A DNA stretch of 5,537 nucleotides from Bdellovibrionales bacterium (GTDB lineage Bacteria; Bdellovibrionota; Bacteriovoracia; Bacteriovoracales; Bacteriovoracaceae). Positions 1 through 5,514 of this stretch are shown here, piece after piece. The translations under genes and the position numbers were made by a program. A model generated the notes under the pieces. It searched no databases, was not told the DNA's origin, and saw nothing but the letters and a program-made list of their open reading frames with translations. How positions within the stretch are numbered: position 1 is the first letter of the stretch; the number at the start of each line of letters is the position of its first letter. Where the stretch lies: NCBI GenBank assembly GCA_030633015.1, contig DAOVTR010000133.1, positions 1 to 5,537 of the forward strand, in the 5' to 3' direction.

Positions 1-2
1 CT

Positions 3-374
3 ATTACTAAAAATGATCTTTTAGGGATCTCTGTTGCAACTCTTGACATAGAGGGACCATTTTATGTTGTCCAGCTAATTATAAATACCGATGGAACCTA
101 CAAGTATAGAGATGCAAATATGGATGAGCCAATGCCTAAGCCAGGTTGTGCTGGGACATATACGTTTGATAATGGTATTTTTACTGGAGAACTTGATTGT
201 TCATATATTGGAGGGCCTAAAAATATTATTCAAACGGTAGACTTCGCAAATACTTCAAAAGAACAATTAAATAGTGAAGAAGGGGCATCAGTATTTATTA
301 GTAGTAGTCTCATGGGTGAGTATGAAATGCCATTTAAGATTTTTAAAAGAACTGAGCTGTATTTTAGAGACTAG
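3..374 (+). CDS. 3' end of an unrecognised protein gene (5' end outside window)
   Basis: The frame is open from the left edge to the TAG at 372-374, giving the last 123 residues of a longer protein. An internal ATG at 120 has no ribosome binding site in front of it, and open, protein-like sequence continues upstream, so I read this as a truncated larger gene and not an 84-residue one. The visible part is rich in beta-prone stretches (for example FYVVQLIINTDGTYKYRD and GTYTFDNGIFTGEL). It has two cysteines about 15 residues apart, flanking the GTYTF segment, which could form a disulphide. This is compatible with a secreted or lipid-anchored beta protein, but the N-terminus that would show export is missing. 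I do not recognise the family. A strong terminator follows about 60 bases downstream, so the gene ends its transcription unit. Confidence 0.75.
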   Translation: MTKNDLLGISVATLDIEGPFYVVQLIINTDGTYKYRDANMDEPMPKPGCAGTYTFDNGIFTGELDCSYIGGPKNIIQTVDFANTSKEQLNSEEGASVFISSSLMGEYEMPFKIFKRTELYFRD

Positions 375-436
375 GTACTGATATAAATTAGAAAAACGGT
401 TATATATCTTACCTAAGTAAGAATTGAATATTGTGT

Positions 437-464
437 GGGCCATCAATTTGATGGCCCTTTTTTT
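437..464 (+). terminator. Rho-independent terminator after the first gene
   Basis: A perfect GC-rich hairpin has arms GGGCCATC (437-444) and GATGGCCC (450-457) around a 5-base AATTT loop, and a run of seven T follows (458-464). This is a textbook intrinsic terminator on the plus strand. It separates the upstream partial gene from the sensor gene, which must have its own promoter. On the minus strand the stem has no useful T tract, so it is not obviously bidirectional. Confidence 0.93.
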
Positions 465-482
465 GTAATGATTTGTTTATTT

Positions 483-513
483 TTAACTACATTTTTTAAA
501 ATATGGGTATAAT
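483..513 (+). promoter_or_regulatory. Putative sigma-70 promoter of the PhnD-domain sensor gene
   Basis: A perfect TATAAT lies at 508-513, 19 bases after a weak TTAACT (483-488). This predicts a transcript start near 520 and a leader of roughly 20 bases that contains the AAGGA ribosome binding site (531-535). The preceding terminator makes a promoter here necessary. The -10 element is convincing; the -35 element is poor and its spacing is long. Confidence 0.55.
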
Positions 514-542
514 TTATTTAAATTAATTTTAAGGATGAACTA

Positions 543-1835
543 ATGGAAAAATGTATAGATAAATTACTACTTGTTATTTTTATATTGTTTTTTATTACAG
601 TTTCTAACTCATCTCAAGCAATCGTAACAAATGAAGAAAATTCAATTATTAAAATTGGAGTGCTTGCTAAAAGAGGAAAGGCCAAGGTTATAAAACGATG
701 GTCTGCAACTGCTGATTTTCTCACAAAGAGAATTAAAGGAAAAACTTTCAAGATCGTACCTCTGGATTTTACTGAAGTTGAATCTGCTGTTACTCAAAAT
801 GAAATAGAATTTTTATTAACCAATTCAGCTATGTATGTGGAATTTGAAATACTTTATGGTATTCATAAATTTGCTACACTGAAAAATAAATATTCTTCAG
901 GGCCCCATGCTGTTTTCGGTGGAGTTATTTTTTCAAGAATAGATTTACCCCTTGAAAACAGTTATTTAGAGTCCATAAAAAATAAAACATTTATGGCCGT
1001 TAAGAAAAATTCATTTGGTGGATGGTTAATGGCTAAGCGAGAATTTTTAAGGGCCGGAATTAATTCTGAGAAAGATTTTAAATCTCTTAGCTTTGGTGGA
1101 ACTCACGATAAGGTTGTTGATGCAGTTAGAGAGGGGAGAGTAGAGGTTGGAAATGTTAGGACAGGTACTCTTGAAAAGATGGCACTTGAAGGGAAGATTA
1201 ATTTAAGTGATTTTAAGATAATTAATCCTAAAAAAGATGATTTTTTCTTAAGATCAACTGATTTGTATCCAACTTGGCCAATTGCCGTAGTCTCTCATGA
1301 TCACGAAGAATTAGCTGGGGAAGTCTTGCAAGCACTGCTTTCTATCTCTGAAAAACATGTTGCCAATATACAAGCAGATGTTTTTGGTTGGACAATTCCA
1401 TTGAATTATCAGTCTGTAAATGATTGTCTTCGTGAATTAAACTATGGCCCCTATAGTTTAGATGGTAAAATTTCGTTTGCTCAAGTTGCTAAAAAAATGT
1501 GGCCAGTAATGTTATTAATGTTATTTTTTACAATTTTTTTAATATTTCTAATGATATTATATAAACTTGAAAAAATGAAAGCTGTTAAGGCCATGATTGT
1601 AACTTATAACCATGAAATTAATAATCCCCTGACTATTGCGATGGGATATTCTAAGAGATTATCTAAAAAACTAGAAGATGAGCGAAATGTTGATATGCTT
1701 GATAATATTCAAAAAGCACTTAAGCGTATTGTAGAAATTATAAAAACAATTGATGAAATACATAAAACAGGTAAAATTGATATTAAAAAATATACAAGTG
1801 GTACTGATATGGTTGAGCTAGATAAAGAAGATTAA
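543..1835 (+). CDS. Membrane sensor: PhnD/TtrS-like periplasmic binding domain plus histidine-kinase DHp domain, no ATPase domain
   Basis: The protein has 430 residues; the ATG is preceded by AAGGA at 531-535, 7 bases away. Residues 1-26 form a signal peptide (likely cut after SQA, 24-26). Residues 36-305 look like a PhnD-type solute-binding domain of the kind fused to TtrS-like sensor kinases: IKIGVLAKRG at the start, TNSAMYV (93-99), THDKVVDAVREGRVEVGNVRTGTLE (187-211 region) and a closing FGWTIPLNYQSV (281-292). A transmembrane helix spans about 319-341. It is followed by a HisKA dimerisation/phosphotransfer domain (348-405) with the H-box HEINNPL and acceptor His357. The protein then stops: there is no N-box, no DNGIG-type G1 box and no G2 box, so it should not bind ATP. 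A typical hybrid of this kind would be longer by an ATPase domain. The next gene converges 11 bases downstream, so no lost domain is hidden in another frame there. Inferred role: detects a small periplasmic ligand and passes the signal to a partner kinase or acts as a phosphotransfer or phosphatase module. The ligand is unknown; the PhnD-like fold alone does not imply phosphonate. Confidence 0.88.
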   Translation: MEKCIDKLLLVIFILFFITVSNSSQAIVTNEENSIIKIGVLAKRGKAKVIKRWSATADFLTKRIKGKTFKIVPLDFTEVESAVTQNEIEFLLTNSAMYVEFEILYGIHKFATLKNKYSSGPHAVFGGVIFSRIDLPLENSYLESIKNKTFMAVKKNSFGGWLMAKREFLRAGINSEKDFKSLSFGGTHDKVVDAVREGRVEVGNVRTGTLEKMALEGKINLSDFKIINPKKDDFFLRSTDLYPTWPIAVVSHDHEELAGEVLQALLSISEKHVANIQADVFGWTIPLNYQSVNDCLRELNYGPYSLDGKISFAQVAKKMWPVMLLMLFFTIFLIFLMILYKLEKMKAVKAMIVTYNHEINNPLTIAMGYSKRLSKKLEDERNVDMLDNIQKALKRIVEIIKTIDEIHKTGKIDIKKYTSGTDMVELDKED

Positions 1836-1839
1836 TAGA

Positions 1840-1856
1840 AATTCTGTTATAGAATT
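1840..1856. terminator. Weak AT-rich hairpin between convergent genes
   Basis: AATTCT (1840-1845) and AGAATT (1851-1856) pair perfectly around a 5-base loop. The hairpin sits exactly where the two convergent genes meet and includes the stop codon of the minus-strand lipoprotein gene. The stem is AT-only apart from one C-G pair and has no long T run on either side, so it would be a poor intrinsic terminator. Its position is the main argument for it. Confidence 0.3.
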
Positions 1857-2881
1857 ACTCCATCATCATCATAATAGATAATCTCAATAGTAGGAGGCTT
1901 ACCATAATCTGTAGTTTTTACTCCAATTGATCCTGCAGGATCTACTTGAAGTAGAAGTCCATTGTTGGTTTCTCCATTAATCCAACCTTGAACTACCTCT
2001 GTAACGTCTACTTTATTTCCTACGTATGAGTGATCCGAAACATAATTACCGCTGCCTACGATTTTAGAGGTACTAGTTAGTGCTGAGAAAAAATCATTAT
2101 CTGAAAAGTCAGTAGGATCAATTCCATCAACATCAGATGTTCCAGCATTCCAGCTACTTTGAATATCATATATACTAAAGGTGCTTGTTCCACCACTATA
2201 AAAATAGAAATTGATTGTAGCTGAATAAATTTTTCTTCCTTCTCCCACATAATCTTTCACAAATTCATTAAATTTTGTGAAATTAAAAAGATAGACTTGT
2301 GAATTGCTGTTTGAAATTGATTCATAAGAGTCATTTCCGAGCCATCCTCTTCCATCAATTAGAAAAGTGTCTTTAACAGATGACTTAATTTCGGTTGCTC
2401 CTATCTCCCCAGTTATATCTCTTGTTCCATCTTTATCTGTAAGATCTATTCTTTCATAATAGGTACTCCCGCTTGAAACACCGTAATTAATAGTTGAAAT
2501 TGTTTTGGCCTCTATGGTTTCTGGCTGCAAGTCAACTAAGCTATCTCCAGAAACATTTTGAATATTTAATTTATATACAATATCAGTTTCACTAGCAACA
2601 AGAGCACCATCAATATCTGTGTAGTTTTCACTTCCAGCAGTTGTTTCTCCAATTACAATATATGTTATACCATCTATTGATTTTTCAATTGAGATAACTG
2701 TATCTGGATTCCCCTCTGTGGCCCACTCAATGATAATATCGTCTTCAACGCTATTTACTGATATGGATGAAACAATGGAGTTTTCATTGCTATCAAAAAA
2801 CAGCATTTCTGAGTTTCCACAAGAGATTAGTGTAATTAAAAGGGTTGTTAAGATTAATGAATTTTTAAGATGATTTATCAT
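1847..2881 (-). CDS. Lipoprotein with fibronectin-III-like and DNRLRE-like domains
   Basis: I place the start at 2881 (344 residues). The upstream in-frame ATG at 2899 has no ribosome binding site and lies only about 2 bases from the predicted transcript start, whereas the ATG at 2881 has AAAGAGGT at the right distance. From this start the protein opens with a classic lipoprotein signal, MINHLKNSLILTTLLITLISC, with lipobox LISC and lipidated Cys21, followed by Gly. Residues about 38-125 resemble a fibronectin type III domain: IIIEWATEGNPD, then SIEKSIDG, YTDID and VYKLNIQNVSG strands. Residues about 165-337 resemble the DNRLRE/carbohydrate-binding-like beta sandwich: LFNFTKF, then YSATINFYFYSGG, the SSWNAGT segment, VDVTEVVQGWINGETNNGLLL and a closing PPTIEIIYY. 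Such domains occur in surface and extracellular proteins, often with polysaccharide or adhesion roles. No catalytic domain is visible. Inferred role: envelope- or surface-anchored binding protein, ligand unknown. It is transcribed alone, with convergent and divergent neighbours. Confidence 0.87.
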   Translation of the reverse strand: MINHLKNSLILTTLLITLISCGNSEMLFFDSNENSIVSSISVNSVEDDIIIEWATEGNPDTVISIEKSIDGITYIVIGETTAGSENYTDIDGALVASETDIVYKLNIQNVSGDSLVDLQPETIEAKTISTINYGVSSGSTYYERIDLTDKDGTRDITGEIGATEIKSSVKDTFLIDGRGWLGNDSYESISNSNSQVYLFNFTKFNEFVKDYVGEGRKIYSATINFYFYSGGTSTFSIYDIQSSWNAGTSDVDGIDPTDFSDNDFFSALTSTSKIVGSGNYVSDHSYVGNKVDVTEVVQGWINGETNNGLLLQVDPAGSIGVKTTDYGKPPTIEIIYYDDDGVIL

Positions 2882-2885
2882 ACGT

Positions 2886-2893
2886 ACCTCTTT
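2886..2893 (-). promoter_or_regulatory. Ribosome binding site that fixes the lipoprotein start
   Basis: On the minus strand AAAGAGGT ends 4 bases before the ATG at 2881 (5 bases from the GAGG core). It falls inside the longer reading frame that begins at 2899, for which no Shine-Dalgarno sequence exists. This site therefore selects the shorter protein, whose N-terminus is also the better lipoprotein signal peptide. Confidence 0.75.
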
Positions 2894-2907
2894 GTTCATC
2901 TAAGTTT

Positions 2908-2936
2908 ATTATATTCTGTTAATCAGCTCTTTTTAA
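2908..2936 (-). promoter_or_regulatory. Putative promoter of the FnIII/DNRLRE lipoprotein gene
   Basis: On the minus strand a perfect TATAAT (2913 down to 2908) follows a TTAAAA -35-like element (2936 down to 2931) with a 17-base spacer. The predicted transcript start is near 2901, giving a leader of about 20 bases up to the ATG at 2881 that includes its ribosome binding site. Confidence 0.5.
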
Positions 2937-3080
2937 ATATAATTCATAATAATAGTAAGTGGTTGAATTTATTGGTATTTTTAAGAAAGATAAATTATAT
3001 TGATTCTAATTTTTTCCAGAAATAGCCATATAAAGTTGGCGACTAGTTGAATACTATTTAGTTTATGTTAGGATATTTAG

Positions 3081-4379
3081 ATGATTAAAAAGTGGTGGAG
3101 AAAATTTGAGTTAATTGGTACTGATGAAGACATGTCTAGTGATCAGTTGAGAAGAGTTAAAACATTAAATAATTTACTTCTGGTTGAGTTGTTTATAATA
3201 GTCTTTTTTGTACTAATTGCTTTTTATGCTGAAGTTTATATTACTTTGATGCTACTTGTTTTTTTATTTTTTATTGTTTTGTTAACTTTATATTTATCAT
3301 TTAAAAAGAAACATAATCTTACTTCATTTTTAATAATAATATCTAGTTCGGGCTATCTTTTTATAAATATTTATCTAGTTAAGGGAGACTTTGGATTATC
3401 TTATTTGTTGTTTGCTACAATCGGAATTCCTGTAGTAATTATTGATCTAAAAAAGAAGTTTCTCCTCTTTAGCACTATGGCAATTCCGATTTTGTTTTTT
3501 ATTTTAGTTCCCATTATTGGAACTGTAGAAATTGGAGTATATGAATTTAGTCCTTTTATAAAGTCTTTACTTTATTATGGAGATCTTTCAGCTGCAATTA
3601 TCTTAATAGTTTCCCAAATTTTGTTTTTTGTTAAAGAGATGGACTATCGCTATAAATTATATGAGATTGAGCATGAGCGCTTAATTCAACAAGGAATCAT
3701 GTCTGATCTTTGGTTGATGACAGCAGGAATCGCCCATGAAATAAATAATCCTTTAGCCATTATCAGTTTGCATTCAAATGCTTTAGCTAAAAAAACAGCA
3801 GATATTGATAATAAAAAATTATCTGTAAAGTTTGATCATAATTTAGAAGTAATCATAAAAAGTGTAGATAGAATTTCCAAGATAATTAAAAGTATTAAAT
3901 ATTTTACAAGAGACAGTAATAATGATGCTTTTGAATTAGTGTCCATAAATAAAATTTTAAGTGAAATAGAAGATCTTTTTGAAAGTAAATTTACATCTTT
4001 AGGAATTAAATTTGTTGTCAATGTTTCTGATGAGGATATTAAAATTAATTGTAACAGTGCTCAATTAGAACAAGCACTAATAAGTCTTTTGACTAATGCG
4101 ATTGATGCCTTATCCGGTATTAATGATCCTGTTATTAAAATAGTTGCTCATGGTGAGGGAGACAAGTTATTTATAACAGTTGAGGATAATGGTATTGGAA
4201 TTGATGCAAAAATTGAAAAACAAATTATGAAGTTTTTTTATTCGGCCAAAGAGACTGGAGAAGGGGCCGGAATCGGTCTAAGTATTGCAAAAAAGATTAT
4301 TGAAGATAATAAAGGTGAGCTTAAACTGATATGTCTAAAACCAGCTACTTTCCAGGTGATATTACCACTTGCAACATAA
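3081..4379 (+). CDS. Six-helix membrane sensor histidine kinase (complete catalytic core)
   Basis: The protein has 432 residues; AGGA at 3070-3073 lies 7 bases before the ATG. A short basic cytoplasmic N-terminus (KKWWRK) precedes six probable membrane helices at about 31-50, 52-73, 80-100, 105-121, 126-147 and 168-185, with almost no periplasmic loops, so the sensor is the membrane domain itself. A charged linker (186-212) leads into the HisKA domain, H-box AHEINNPLAI with acceptor His219. The HATPase_c domain follows, with N-box LLTNAIDAL (Asn339), G1 box EDNGIGI (368-374), an F-box-like KFFYSAK (384-390) and G2 box GAGIGL (395-400). All motifs needed for ATP binding and autophosphorylation are present. 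It should phosphorylate itself on His219 and pass the phosphate to a response regulator, but none is encoded in this window, so it is an orphan here. The signal is not predictable. A TATAAA at 3029-3034 could be its -10 element, but I see no good -35. The H-box is of the same subfamily as that of the upstream DHp-only sensor. Confidence 0.93.
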   Translation: MIKKWWRKFELIGTDEDMSSDQLRRVKTLNNLLLVELFIIVFFVLIAFYAEVYITLMLLVFLFFIVLLTLYLSFKKKHNLTSFLIIISSSGYLFINIYLVKGDFGLSYLLFATIGIPVVIIDLKKKFLLFSTMAIPILFFILVPIIGTVEIGVYEFSPFIKSLLYYGDLSAAIILIVSQILFFVKEMDYRYKLYEIEHERLIQQGIMSDLWLMTAGIAHEINNPLAIISLHSNALAKKTADIDNKKLSVKFDHNLEVIIKSVDRISKIIKSIKYFTRDSNNDAFELVSINKILSEIEDLFESKFTSLGIKFVVNVSDEDIKINCNSAQLEQALISLLTNAIDALSGINDPVIKIVAHGEGDKLFITVEDNGIGIDAKIEKQIMKFFYSAKETGEGAGIGLSIAKKIIEDNKGELKLICLKPATFQVILPLAT

Positions 4380-4380
4380 A

Positions 4381-4395
4381 AGGTGCCATGCACCT
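4381..4395. repeat. GGTGC palindrome, possible REP-like element and convergent terminator
   Basis: AGGTGC (4381-4386) and GCACCT (4390-4395) form a perfect 6-bp inverted repeat around CAT, directly after the kinase stop codon and in the 47-base gap between convergent genes. On the minus strand the hairpin is followed by TTTTATG, so it could weakly terminate the small lipoprotein gene; on the plus strand no T run follows. The flank GTGTCGCAAACAG is much less AT-rich than the surroundings. From memory, palindromes of the GGTGCC..GGCACC type with such flanks are dispersed in several bacterial genomes, including Bacteriovorax relatives. Only one copy is present here, so repetitiveness is not shown. 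Confidence 0.5.
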
Positions 4396-4426
4396 AATGT
4401 GTCGCAAACAGTTATAATCTTTAGTT

Positions 4427-4903
4427 CTATTTTGCAGCAGCGGCAGCTTCTTTTTCTATAGCAGATGCTAATTTCGGATCTACTACTTTTAGTACATTAT
4501 ACTCATGAATAGGCATTCTAAATGTACCAGAATCAGTCCATTTACCTGATGCTTTTGTCATACGTTGTTCAGATATCATTAGAGTTGATTTGTTTTTTGC
4601 TAACTTTTTAACTCGTATTAGCATGCGGCTTTTTTCAAGAAAATCTTTACCACCAAGATTAGATTTTTTTTCTAGCCACGTTCCTTCACCTTGATATTTT
4701 TTTCCATCGACTATTTCAGCTTTATCTCCTAGATAGGCCAGCAACTTATATTTTTTATTAAAATAATTTTTTGCTGAAGTGTAAACTGTTTTAGCTGGAT
4801 AGGTAAAAGTGTAATTTTTCATCTTTTTTTCATTGTTTTGAGTAGTTTTAATAGAGCCGCAGGAAAAAAGAAATAGGGACATAATAATTAATAAAATTTT
4901 CAT
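4427..4903 (-). CDS. Small lipoprotein of unknown function
   Basis: The protein has 158 residues. AAGGAG (4915 down to 4910) lies 6 bases before the ATG, an excellent ribosome binding site. The very short signal peptide MKILLIIMSLFLFSC ends in lipobox LFSC with Cys15 as the lipidation site, followed by Gly, which suits outer-membrane sorting if enterobacterial rules apply. A polar linker (16-30) is followed by a compact domain of about 110 residues. It begins YTFTYPAKTVYTSAKNYF, which looks like a strand plus helix, and continues into strands such as SRMLIRVKKL (92-101) and STLMISEQRM (106-115), an alpha/beta pattern like that of small envelope lipoproteins. The C-terminus is helical and alanine-rich (DPKLASAIEKEAAAAAK). 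I do not recognise a named family. It converges with the kinase gene and diverges from the small Cys/His protein gene, so it is probably monocistronic. Confidence 0.85.
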   Translation of the reverse strand: MKILLIIMSLFLFSCGSIKTTQNNEKKMKNYTFTYPAKTVYTSAKNYFNKKYKLLAYLGDKAEIVDGKKYQGEGTWLEKKSNLGGKDFLEKSRMLIRVKKLAKNKSTLMISEQRMTKASGKWTDSGTFRMPIHEYNVLKVVDPKLASAIEKEAAAAAK

Positions 4904-4915
4904 AAAGTTCTCCTT

Positions 4916-4956
4916 GTAAAGTTAAAGTTGATCGGTAAAACTTTTACAAACTTTAC
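4916..4956. promoter_or_regulatory. Dyad-rich divergent promoter/operator-like region
   Basis: This gap between the two divergent genes holds four copies of GTAAA/TTTAC arranged as two inverted repeats: GTAAAGTT (4916-4923) with AACTTTAC (4949-4956), and inside it GTAAAA-C-TTTTAC (4935-4947). Promoter-like pairs overlap the repeats. For the minus strand, TTGTAA (4949 down to 4944) and TTTAAC (4926 down to 4921) have a 17-base spacer. For the plus strand, TTGATC (4928-4933) and TTTACT (4952-4957) have an 18-base spacer. A protein bound to the dyads would cover both promoters. AT-rich DNA produces such patterns by chance, so this is suggestive only. Confidence 0.4.
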
Positions 4957-4968
4957 TTTTTATAATTT

Positions 4969-4972
4969 GGAG
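4969..4972 (+). promoter_or_regulatory. Ribosome binding site that fixes the start of the small Cys/His protein
   Basis: GGAG ends 6 bases before the ATG at 4979. The longest reading frame would start at a TTG at 4928 inside the promoter region, with no ribosome binding site of its own, so the ATG at 4979 is preferred. A TATAAT at 4961-4966 is too close to this site to be a -10 element for a transcript carrying it, unless the transcript is leaderless. Confidence 0.75.
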
Positions 4973-4978
4973 AAATTT

Positions 4979-5206
4979 ATGGATAATAATGATGACCAAG
5001 GTAGCGTAATCCAAGATGCTGTAATTGATCAGGTACAAAGTGTTTTTGAGCGTGCAAAAGAAGAGCTTGAAAAAATTCAGTGTCCTAACCATGGGCCAGC
5101 TCTTAAAAAGCTAGAGTTTGATCGCGGAAGTGGACGTTTTAAGATCGAGACCTGTTGTGATGTTGGAGAAAAGCTTATAAATGATGCGATTGCGAGTTTA
5201 ACCTAA
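4979..5206 (+). CDS. Small acidic protein with CxxH and CC motif (possible metal site), unknown function
   Basis: The protein has 75 residues, starting at the ATG with GGAG at 4969-4972. The 17 extra residues of the longer frame (from a TTG at 4928) read through promoter-like sequence and are probably not translated. The N-terminal half is acidic and helical (about 10-33, QDAVIDQVQSVFERAKEELEKI). It is followed by CPNHG (Cys35, His38), a strand pair around LEFDRGSGRFKIE, then Cys59-Cys60 and a final helix (DVGEKLINDAIASL). A CxxH plus CC arrangement could bind zinc or another metal. Small cytoplasmic proteins with a similar CPxHG...CC pattern occur in proteobacteria as uncharacterised proteins; this is from memory and no function is established. 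There is no signal peptide or membrane segment, so it is probably cytoplasmic. It is transcribed divergently from the lipoprotein gene. Confidence 0.78.
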   Translation: MDNNDDQGSVIQDAVIDQVQSVFERAKEELEKIQCPNHGPALKKLEFDRGSGRFKIETCCDVGEKLINDAIASLT

Positions 5207-5514
5207 ATAAGTTTATAGTTACTTTTAGACTTTCATATCAATGGTTTATAATCTGTTAATGTGTTATTTGTTTATTTTATTATAAAACCTATAAATTCAA
5301 GATGTTAACCTTTAAGTTTCTTTGATTGCCACTATTTTGAGGCAAATTAGAGTCTACTTATATTCCAAATAGACTATAAATAAAAAAAGATAATCGGGCT
5401 TAACTTGCTGATATTCTTCTTCTTTTGAATTAATAACTAATGGATAATTATTTTTAATCCGATCTAGGCTAATATTTGAACAAGCACAAACTTAAAAAGA
5501 CACGAGGAGTTTTT
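5207..5514. other. 308-base gap without a convincing gene; promoter-like and dyad elements
   Basis: I see no coding sequence with a ribosome binding site. The gap does hold a promoter-like pair, TTTAGA (5224-5229) and TATAAT (5247-5252) with a 17-base spacer on the plus strand. It also holds a TTGCC/GGCAA dyad (5326-5330 and 5341-5345) and an AGTCTA/TAGACT dyad (5351-5356 and 5370-5375, 13-base loop). No clear intrinsic terminator follows the preceding gene. The region most likely contains the control sequences of the gene beginning at 5515, possibly with a long leader. Confidence 0.4.

Noticed and set aside
120..374. Independent 84-residue gene starting at the ATG at 120
   Set aside because: The frame stays open to the window edge with protein-like sequence, and no ribosome binding site precedes this ATG, so it is an internal methionine of a longer gene.
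1836..1846. Remnant of a lost ATPase domain after the DHp-only sensor
   Set aside because: Only 11 bases separate it from the convergent lipoprotein gene, whose opposite-strand coding looks intact, so no kinase remnant is present.
1861..1872. CATCATCATCAT trinucleotide repeat as a possible phase-variable tract
   Set aside because: Only four units, at the far C-terminus of the lipoprotein gene (Asp-Asp-Asp), and changes of whole triplets would not shift the frame.
3836..4021. 61-codon minus-strand open frame inside the histidine kinase gene
   Set aside because: It lies antisense to the HisKA/ATPase linker region of a clearly real kinase, and its translation looks like low-complexity antisense.
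4413..4418. TATAAT on the plus strand that could start an antisense RNA against the small lipoprotein gene
   Set aside because: There is no acceptable -35 element at 16-18 bases upstream; the palindrome occupies that position. Lone TATAAT matches are expected in DNA this AT-rich.
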